In this document: one piece after another, positions 57,911-64,000 of the stretch
How the letters are laid out: every line of letters starts with the position of its first letter
Position numbering within the stretch: the stretch's first letter is position 1
From: Gordonia spumicola
GTDB taxonomy: Bacteria > Actinomycetota > Actinomycetes > Mycobacteriales > Mycobacteriaceae
Reading direction: 5' to 3'
Assembly (NCBI RefSeq): GCF_009932475.1
Contig: NZ_BJOV01000005.1
Span: 930,001-994,000 of the forward strand
DNA length: 64,000 nt
Notes under the pieces: generated by a model
The model's database searches: none
Seen by the model: only the letters and a program-made list of their open reading frames with translations
What the model was told of the DNA's origin: nothing
Translations under genes and position numbers: made by a program

Positions 57911-59122
57911 TCAGGATGATGCGAGCGCGTAGCGGTTCGCCGGCCGGGCCAGGCCGAGCAGTGCGCGCAGCGTTGTGCGTTCGGGGTACTCGGTGCGGAA
58001 CACGCCGCGACGCTGGAGTTCGGGGACGAGGTCGTTGGCGATGCGCTCGAGGTCGACGGGTGCGACCGCGGGTCGGAGCCGGAACCCGGTGAGCCCGGCC
58101 TCGCGTCGCTCGACGAGGAGATCCGCGAGCCCCGCCGCGGTGCCGACGTAGATCTGTGCGTCGCTGCGCAGCGGACTCCCGGCCAGTTCGTCGAGTCGCG
58201 CGAGACGATCACGGGCGTCCTGGTCGGTGTCGCCGAGGACGATGACGAGATCGGCGAACACGTGGACCGTCTCGCCGGATCGACCGGCGGCGGACGCCGC
58301 GTCGACGATCGCTGTGACGATGCGGGCGGCCTCCTCCGTCGAGTGCGGCGTCACGAGGCCGACGTCGGCGGACGTCCCGATCAGCTCGTAGCCGCGCCGT
58401 CGGTGGGCGAGTGCGAGCACCGGCGGCTGGCCCTGCGGGGGACGCGGCGTGATCGACGGGCCCTTCACCGAGAACCGGGAGCCCTCGAAGTCGACGTAGT
58501 GCACCTTGTGCCGGTCGATGAATCGCCCGGTCGGGACGTCGCGGATCTCGGCGTCGTCCTCCCAGCTGTCCCACAGGCGACGGACCGCCTCGACGTAGTC
58601 GGCCGCCTCGTCGAACAGGTCGGCCTCCAGCGGCGACGTCTCGTCGGAGTCGACCGCGTTGGGGTCGATCCCCAGGGGAGCGAGTTCGCGGCGTCCCACG
58701 TTGGTGTTGACGTGCGGCTGCGCCGCGACCTGCACCCGCAGACCCGCCCGGCCCGTGCTCACGTAGTCGACGGTGGCGACGGCCTTCGACAGGTGGAACG
58801 GTTCGGTATGCGTGGTGACGGCGGTCGGGATGACGCCCAGACCCACGGTGGCCGGGGCGACACGTGCGGCGATCTCGACGGCGTCGAGTCGTCCGCGCAC
58901 CCGGTCGGTCCGCGAGTCAGGGACGAACGGATCGTCCGACTGGACGGTCAACGAGTCCTCGATGGTGACGAAGTCGAGAAGTCCGCGTTCGGCCGTGCGG
59001 ACCAGGTCGAGCCAGTAGTCGGCGCCGAACAGGTCGGCTGGTCGGAGGTTCGCCGCACGCCACGCGGCCGGGTGCCAGCCGGCTCCGTCGAGGGCGACCG
59101 CGAGGTGAAGTGTCGATGACAT
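57911..59122 (-). CDS. LLM class flavin-dependent monooxygenase (third copy)
   Basis: 403 residues. A distinct LLM subgroup with LHLAVALDGAGWHPAAWR, AERGLLDFVTIEDSLTVQSDDP, TAVTTHTEPFHLSKAVATVDYVSTGRAGLRVQVA and ITPRPPQGQPPVLALAHRRRGYELI. Not a duplicate of the neighbouring LLM proteins. ATG 59122 has AGGAGA upstream. It lies directly behind the binding-protein gene. Confidence 0.88.
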   Translation of the reverse strand: MSSTLHLAVALDGAGWHPAAWRAANLRPADLFGADYWLDLVRTAERGLLDFVTIEDSLTVQSDDPFVPDSRTDRVRGRLDAVEIAARVAPATVGLGVIPTAVTTHTEPFHLSKAVATVDYVSTGRAGLRVQVAAQPHVNTNVGRRELAPLGIDPNAVDSDETSPLEADLFDEAADYVEAVRRLWDSWEDDAEIRDVPTGRFIDRHKVHYVDFEGSRFSVKGPSITPRPPQGQPPVLALAHRRRGYELIGTSADVGLVTPHSTEEAARIVTAIVDAASAAGRSGETVHVFADLVIVLGDTDQDARDRLARLDELAGSPLRSDAQIYVGTAAGLADLLVERREAGLTGFRLRPAVAPVDLERIANDLVPELQRRGVFRTEYPERTTLRALLGLARPANRYALASS

Positions 59123-59136
59123 GGTGTCGTCTCCTG

Positions 59137-60096
59137 TCAGAAGGTGCTGGCCGGGTTGAGCTCGGACTTCGCCACGGCGTTGCCGGGGACGTTCCACTTG
59201 GCGAAGATCTTGGCGTAGTCGCCGGTGGAGATGAGCTTGTTGACGGCGTCGACGAGCGCGGGAGCTATCGGCGATCCCTTCGCGGTGACGAATCCGACGG
59301 GCGACTTGTAGATCTCGCCCAGGTAGCGGGTGCCGGGGATCCGCGACTCCGCGTACTGCAGCGAGAGCGACGGGCCGAAGTACAGGTCGAGCTTGCCGTT
59401 CTGCAGGCCGAGCGTGATGGGTCCCGAATCGGTGAAGTACTGGACTTGCCAGTCGGGCTTGCCGAGCGCGGCGCACACGCCCGCGTTCTGCTCGAGCAGG
59501 GTCTGGAACGACGAGCCGGGCGCGGTGCCGATCCGGTAGCCGCACGCGTCGCCGATCTGCGTGAACTTGTCCTGCGTGACCTTCTTCGTGCCGAGGAAGC
59601 CCTGTCCGTCCGTGACGAAGGTGGCGAAGTCGACGACCTTCTCGCGGTCGCGCGTCACGCTGAAGTTGGCCTGTCCCACCTGGTAGCGGCCGTTCTGCAC
59701 GCCGGGGAGGATGCTCGGGAAGGTGCCGTACTGGTAGTCGGCCTTCACGCCGAGGACGCGGGCGACGGCGTCGGTCAGGTCGCGGTGCAGGCCGACCGGT
59801 TCACCGTCGACCTCACCACCGAGCGGCAGATTCGCGAGGCCGGGGGTCTTGATGGTGCCGATAGTGAGCGTGCCGGACGAGGTCACGTCCGCGGGGAGCT
59901 TGGCTGCGATCGCATCGTCCTTCGCGATGTGCGAGACGACGTCCTGCGTCGGCACGGCGGGCGCGGTGCCGCCGTTGTCGGTGCTCGGGTCGGCCGATGA
60001 TCCGCAGGCTGTGAGGGTGAGCGCGGCGGCGGTGAGCAGTGCCGCTGTGACGGCAGTGAAACGGACCGTGCGACCGCGAGTACGCGATGTGGGCAT
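59137..60096 (-). CDS. ABC transporter substrate-binding lipoprotein, polar-amino-acid type
   Basis: 319 residues. Signal peptide with lipobox LTAC, lipid-anchored Cys 31. SBP_bac_3 fold: LTIGTIKTPGLANLPLGGEVDGEPVGLHRDLTDAVARVLGVKADY, VGQANFSVTRDREKVVDFATFVTDGQGFL, and LDLYFGPSLSLQYAESR. Ligand unknown; the SAM riboswitch and oxygenase neighbours point to an amino-acid-like organosulfur compound. Confidence 0.9.
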   Translation of the reverse strand: MPTSRTRGRTVRFTAVTAALLTAAALTLTACGSSADPSTDNGGTAPAVPTQDVVSHIAKDDAIAAKLPADVTSSGTLTIGTIKTPGLANLPLGGEVDGEPVGLHRDLTDAVARVLGVKADYQYGTFPSILPGVQNGRYQVGQANFSVTRDREKVVDFATFVTDGQGFLGTKKVTQDKFTQIGDACGYRIGTAPGSSFQTLLEQNAGVCAALGKPDWQVQYFTDSGPITLGLQNGKLDLYFGPSLSLQYAESRIPGTRYLGEIYKSPVGFVTAKGSPIAPALVDAVNKLISTGDYAKIFAKWNVPGNAVAKSELNPASTF

Positions 60097-60134
60097 GGTG
60101 GAGCCTTTCGGGAGAGTCGAGACGGGGAGTGGAT

Positions 60135-60896
60135 CTACAGGACGGCGGACACGAACGATCGCGTCCGCTCGTTGGCGGGGGAGTCCAAGACCTGGTCGGG
60201 CGGCCCGGATTCGACGACTCGACCGTCTTCGAGGAAGACGACGGTGTCGGCGACCTCACGGGCGAATCCGAGCTCGTGGGTGACGATCAGCATCGTCATG
60301 CCGTCGGCCGCGAGGTCGCGGATGACGGCCAGCACATCGCCGACGAGTTCGGGGTCGAGTGCGCTCGTCGGTTCGTCGAAGAGGATCAGGGTCGGGCGTT
60401 GGGCCAGCGCCCTGGCGATCGCGACCCGCTGCTGCTGGCCGCCGGACAACTGGCGGGGATACGAGTTCTCACGCCTGGCGAGGCCGACGCGTTCGAGGAG
60501 TTCGGACGCGTGTCGCAGCGCTTGCTTGCGGGGCACGCCCGCCGCGACCGGGCCCTCGATGATGTTCTGTGCGACGGTGCGGTGACCGAACAGGTTGAAC
60601 TGCTGGAACACCATGCCGATGTGCTCGCGCTGGGCGGCGATCTCGCGGGACGACCGTTCGCGGAGTCGGCCGCCGACGAGGCGGTAGCCGATGATCTCGC
60701 CGTTCACCTCGACGAACCCGGCGTCGGGCTTCTCGATGTGGTTGACGGTCCGCAGCAGTGTCGACTTGCCTGATCCGGACGGACCGAGGAGGACGGTGAC
60801 CTCGCCCTCGTTCACGTCGAGGTCGACCCCGCGGAGCGCCGGATGGGCGCCGAAGCTCTTGGTGAGTCCACGGACTCGGACCAGCGGGGCGCTCAT
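60135..60896 (-). CDS. ABC transporter ATP-binding protein, polar-amino-acid (HisP/GlnQ) type
   Basis: 253 residues. Walker A LLGPSGSGKSTLLRTVN, Q-loop VFQQFNLFGHRTVAQNI, signature LSGGQQQRVAIARALA, Walker B LILFDEPTSALDPELV, H-loop IVTHELGFA. Overlaps the permease stop by 4 nt. Confidence 0.95.
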   Translation of the reverse strand: MSAPLVRVRGLTKSFGAHPALRGVDLDVNEGEVTVLLGPSGSGKSTLLRTVNHIEKPDAGFVEVNGEIIGYRLVGGRLRERSSREIAAQREHIGMVFQQFNLFGHRTVAQNIIEGPVAAGVPRKQALRHASELLERVGLARRENSYPRQLSGGQQQRVAIARALAQRPTLILFDEPTSALDPELVGDVLAVIRDLAADGMTMLIVTHELGFAREVADTVVFLEDGRVVESGPPDQVLDSPANERTRSFVSAVL

Positions 60897-61876
60897 GCCC
60901 GACTCGAATCGGCGTGACGGCCGATGCGGCCGAACAGCGGGAGATTGTCGCGGAAGACCTGTGCGAACGACGACGGTGGTCGCCTGCGGCGGCCCTTCGT
61001 GTAGTGCCGTTCGACGAAGTACTGGCCGATCGACAGGATCGTGGTCAGGATGATGTACCAGACCGTCGCGACGAGCAGAAGCGGGATCACGAGGTAGTTC
61101 TGCTGGTAGATGAGCTGCGTCGAGTAGAGGAGGTCCTCGACGGCGATCACGCTGACGATCGACGTCGCCTTCAGCAGTCCGATCAGCAGGTTGCCCGTCG
61201 ACGGGATGATCGCGGGCATCGCCTGCGGCAGCACGATGCGCCAGAAGATCCGCGCCCGGGTCAGGCCCACCGACGCCGCGGCCTCGGTCTGCCCCTCGTC
61301 GACGGACAGGAGTCCGCCGCGGACGATCTCCGCGGAGAATGCGGCGACGTCCAAGGTGAGTGCGATGAACGCCGCGACCACACCGGTGATCAGAGTCGCG
61401 GTGTCGAACGTGACGAAGCTCGGACCGAACGGGACGCCGAGCGACAGCTGCGGGAACAACGACGCGAGCTGGAACCAGAACAACAGCTGCACCAGCGGCG
61501 GAACGGAACGGATGAGCCACACGTAGCCGAAGCTGATCGATGACAGGATCGGACTCGACGAGAGCCGCATCGCGGCGAGCACAACGCCGAAGGCGAATCC
61601 GACGACCATCGTCGCACCGGTGAGCCACAGCGTGAGCCAGAGGCCCCGGAGCACCGACGAACTGGTGAAGTAGTCGCCGACGACGTCCCATTGGAATCGT
61701 TCGTTGGTGACGAGCGTGTGGACGAGCATCGCCGTGAGCACGAGGACGACGCCGGTGCCGACCCATTGCCACGGGTGGCGCGCCGGGAGGACCTTCGCGG
61801 CGAGGAGTTCGTCGTCGCCGGGCCGGTGCACGGTCCCGGCGGGGACGGGTGGAGACGGGGATAAGACAGCAGTCAC
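60893..61876 (-). CDS. ABC transporter permease, polar-amino-acid type
   Basis: 327 residues. An N-terminal helix (WQWVGTGVVLVLTAMLVHTLV) then the HisM/GlnP permease core with five more; EAA coupling loop EGQTEAAASVGLTRARIFWRIVLPQAMPAIIP. The single permease probably acts as a homodimer. First gene of the operon: GTG start, GAAGGA (61885-61890) lies immediately behind the SAM-IV aptamer. Confidence 0.93.
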   Translation of the reverse strand: MTAVLSPSPPVPAGTVHRPGDDELLAAKVLPARHPWQWVGTGVVLVLTAMLVHTLVTNERFQWDVVGDYFTSSSVLRGLWLTLWLTGATMVVGFAFGVVLAAMRLSSSPILSSISFGYVWLIRSVPPLVQLLFWFQLASLFPQLSLGVPFGPSFVTFDTATLITGVVAAFIALTLDVAAFSAEIVRGGLLSVDEGQTEAAASVGLTRARIFWRIVLPQAMPAIIPSTGNLLIGLLKATSIVSVIAVEDLLYSTQLIYQQNYLVIPLLLVATVWYIILTTILSIGQYFVERHYTKGRRRRPPSSFAQVFRDNLPLFGRIGRHADSSRA

Positions 61877-61894
61877 TGCAGGAGTCCTTCATCA

Positions 61895-62012
61895 GAGTTC
61901 GCGCTTACCGTGGCGCGGGAGACGCACGGTCGGGTTCTCACCTGGAGCACCCCGCCGACGAGTGGAGGGTTGCCGGCCAGCAAGCCAGGGCTTGTCGCTG
62001 ACGCTCGTAACC
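61895..62012 (-). promoter_or_regulatory. SAM-IV riboswitch
   Basis: Read on the minus strand: GGTTACGAGCGTCAGCG, CAAGCCCTGGCTTGCTGG, CCGGCAACCCTCC, GGCGGGGTGCTCCAGG, TGAGAACC, and ACGGTAAGCGCG near the 3' end. These blocks follow the actinobacterial SAM-IV consensus closely. The permease ribosome site begins 4 nt past the aptamer, suggesting translational control. A TAACGT box (62020-62025, minus strand) would place the transcript start at the aptamer. Confidence 0.85.
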
Positions 62013-62138
62013 GGCACTGACGTTATTCGTCGACGGGTGCGATCGCCGAGAGTCTGGCTCACGCTGAGCCGAAAGCGCCTGAGCGGTCTAGTGATTCGAC
62101 GGCCTGTGCGGATGGCACGACGCGCGTAGCGTGGGGAC

Positions 62139-64000
62139 ATGACGCCCAGCCGAACCCCGGAGTCCGACACCGTCAGGCGAGCGATCGCCACGCCGATGGT
62201 CGAGCGGATAACGCTCGACGACACCGGCCGGGCGGCCACCGAACCGTTGCGCGACGACATCCGGTTCCTCGGCGGTCTGCTCGGCGACGTCATTTCGGCT
62301 CAAGCGGGCGACGAGGTGTTCGAGCTGGTCGAGGGCTCACGGACGGACGCATTCGGCATCCGCTATCGAGATGTGACCCGCGACGATCTGGCGGCGCGCT
62401 ACACCGGGCGCGACGTCGCGCAGTTGATGCCGGTGATCCGCGCGTTCACCAATTTCGCGCTGCTCGCCAACCTCGCGGAGGACCTCCACCGCGAGCGGCG
62501 CCGCCGGGTGCACATGCTCGCGGGCGACGAGCCGCAGGCGTCGTCGTTCGCGGCGACCGTGGCGCGTCTCGTCGCCGCGGGTCTCGACGACTCGCAGGTC
62601 CACGACGCGCTCGCGGACGCCTCGGTGATCCCGGTCATCACCGCGCATCCGACGGAGACGCGTCGCCGGAGCGTCTTCGACGCGCAGAACCGGATCAACG
62701 AACTGATGCGGGTCAGGGGCCGTACGGAACTGACCGCGACCGAGGACGCGGCGATCACGCGGGAGATCGCCAGGCACGTGCTCATGCTGTGGCAGACGGC
62801 GTTGATCCGGATGAGGAAGCTGACCATCAGCGACGAGATCACGACCGGACTCCGGTACTACGGTGCGTCCTTCTTCGATGTGATCCCTTCGCTGAACAAC
62901 GATGTGCGGACCGCGTTGCGGGACGCGTTCCCCGGCGCCGATCTCGACCCGTCGATCATCACGATGGGGTCATGGATCGGCGGCGACCGCGACGGCAACC
63001 CGTTCGTGACCGGCGACGTCGTCACCGAGGCCACGTCGGCGGCCGCGGCCACGGTGATGCGGCGGTACCTCGACGAGCTGACCGCCCTGCATCAGGAGTT
63101 GAGCATGTCGGTGCGCCTGATCAGCGGCGTGACCGACGAGCTGGCGGCTCTCGGGACCGGATTCGCCCCGGAGACTCCGGACGAGGTGGACGACGAGCCG
63201 TTCCGGTCGGCGGTCGGCGCGGTCCGCGCGAGGGTCGTGGCTCGCGCGACGGTCACCCTGGGCGATGACGCGATCGCCCCTGCGGATCGGGAGGTCGCCG
63301 CCGCGGTGGAACCGTATGCGGACGCCGACGAGTTCCTCGCGGACCTCGACGTGATCGACGCCGCGCTGCGCGGAGTGTCGGACGCCGCTGTCGCCGACGA
63401 CCGGCTGGCCGCGTTGCGGGAGTCGGTCCGTGCGTTCGGGTTCCACCTGTCCGGACTGGACATGCGTCAGAACTCCGACACCCACGAGGAGGTCGTCGGC
63501 GAACTCTTGCGGTGGGCGGGCGTCTGCGACGACTACTCGGCTCTCGACGAGGCCGGGCGCGTGGAGGTGCTGTCCGCCGAGCTGACCTCGAGGCGACCGC
63601 TGACCAGCCCCGACGCGCAGTTGAGCGAGTTGGCGTCGAAGGAGCTCGGGGTGGTGCACGCCGCGGCGGCCGCCGTGGAGCGCTTCGGTCCCAAGGCGGT
63701 GCCCGTCTACATCATCAGCATGTGTCAGTCGGTGTCGGACATGTTCGAGGCGCTGATCCTCTTGAAGGAGGCCGGACTCTACGATGCCGGCGACGCCGCG
63801 CCGTCGTGCAGCGTGCGGGTGGTTCCGCTCTTCGAGACCATCGAGGACCTGCAGGCGGGCGCGGGGATCCTGACCGAGGCCCTCGGTGTCCGGTTCTATC
63901 GGGACCTCGTCACCGCCCAGGGCGGCCTGCACGAGGTGATGCTCGGATACTCGGACTCCAACAAGGACGGCGGATACTTCGCCGCCAACTGGGCGCTCTA
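62139..64000 (+). CDS. ppc: Phosphoenolpyruvate carboxylase, 3'-truncated by the window edge
   Basis: 620 codons visible of an expected 900 or so. PEP + bicarbonate to oxaloacetate. LRDDIRFLGGLLGDVI, catalytic His motif VITAHPTETRRRSVFDAQN, GSWIGGDRDGNPFVT, FHLSGLDMRQNSDTHEEVV, VYIISMCQSVSDMFEALILLKEAGL, VVPLFETIEDLQAG, and active-site loop GGLHEVMLGYSDSNKDGGYFAANWAL at the edge. ATG 62139 follows TAGCGT (62127-62132), so a leaderless start is possible. In Corynebacterium ppc lies by tpi and secG; here the accessory operon separates it from secG. Confidence 0.95.
   Translation, partial: MTPSRTPESDTVRRAIATPMVERITLDDTGRAATEPLRDDIRFLGGLLGDVISAQAGDEVFELVEGSRTDAFGIRYRDVTRDDLAARYTGRDVAQLMPVIRAFTNFALLANLAEDLHRERRRRVHMLAGDEPQASSFAATVARLVAAGLDDSQVHDALADASVIPVITAHPTETRRRSVFDAQNRINELMRVRGRTELTATEDAAITREIARHVLMLWQTALIRMRKLTISDEITTGLRYYGASFFDVIPSLNNDVRTALRDAFPGADLDPSIITMGSWIGGDRDGNPFVTGDVVTEATSAAAATVMRRYLDELTALHQELSMSVRLISGVTDELAALGTGFAPETPDEVDDEPFRSAVGAVRARVVARATVTLGDDAIAPADREVAAAVEPYADADEFLADLDVIDAALRGVSDAAVADDRLAALRESVRAFGFHLSGLDMRQNSDTHEEVVGELLRWAGVCDDYSALDEAGRVEVLSAELTSRRPLTSPDAQLSELASKELGVVHAAAAAVERFGPKAVPVYIISMCQSVSDMFEALILLKEAGLYDAGDAAPSCSVRVVPLFETIEDLQAGAGILTEALGVRFYRDLVTAQGGLHEVMLGYSDSNKDGGYFAANWAL

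Overview
The window is high-GC actinobacterial chromosome. Gene order and product set place it in the Mycobacteriales (Corynebacteriales), probably Gordonia or a near relative; the genus is an inference. Support: mIHF beside gmk and rpoZ, whiA behind rapZ and yvcK, a helicase-dead PriA, the B-4DMT protein beside pepQ, many GTG/TTG starts and 4-nt stop/start overlaps, and probable leaderless promoters with TANNNT boxes. In M. tuberculosis the first half (aspS to nusB) and second half (pyrR to secG) are separate loci; here they are fused at nusB-pyrR.

Layout. 1-1.6 kb: a truncated unknown gene convergent with a neutral zinc metallopeptidase. 1.7-9.2 kb: aspS, a phosphotransferase-like gene, rarA, alaS and ruvX. 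9.3-15.4 kb: mltG and the shikimate genes aroE-(prepilin peptidase)-aroC-aroK-aroB, closed by a strong hairpin terminator. 15.4-18.1 kb: B-4DMT membrane protein (minus), pepQ, efp and nusB. 18.2-28.8 kb: the pyrimidine operon pyrR-pyrB-pyrC-(membrane protein)-carA-carB-pyrF, preceded by a recognisable PyrR-binding RNA hairpin. 28.9-32.5 kb: a secreted orphan protein, a NarL-type two-component pair and an alpha/beta hydrolase. 32.7-41.7 kb: mihF, gmk, rpoZ, coaBC, metK, priA, fmt, rsmB and rpe. 41.7-46 kb: ribD and, behind an FMN riboswitch, ribE-ribBA-ribH. 46.2-51.1 kb: uvrC-rapZ-yvcK-whiA. 51.3-54.7 kb: gap-pgk-tpiA-secG. 54.7-61.9 kb: a seven-gene minus-strand accessory operon. 62.1 kb to the end: ppc, cut by the window edge.

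Two regions stand out. (1) Between carA and carB lies a two-gene cassette (22805-24642) of clearly lower GC: an ABC/OLD-like AAA ATPase and a DUF4276 protein with TOPRIM-like acidic motifs. It is fitted into the pyr operon with a 2-nt gap on one side and a 1-nt overlap on the other. It looks like a horizontally acquired ATPase + nuclease conflict/defence module of the OLD/PARIS general type and is the best candidate for an undescribed system. (2) Between secG and ppc sits a minus-strand operon of a polar-amino-acid-type ABC importer, three luciferase-like flavin monooxygenases and a GNAT acetyltransferase. It is headed by a SAM-IV riboswitch, which indicates repression when methionine/SAM is plentiful. 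The gene set parallels the Bacillus ytmI-type S-alkylcysteine salvage operon, so organosulfur scavenging is the likely role (inference).

Other items are several fold-back or dispersed intergenic repeats (one extends the C-terminus of PyrC), an isolated hairpin resembling a type I-E CRISPR repeat in front of secG, a near-palindromic operator in front of the two-component genes, and a perfect 11-bp hairpin upstream of mihF. No tRNA, rRNA, insertion sequence or CRISPR array was found, and no gene-free stretch exceeds 300 bases.
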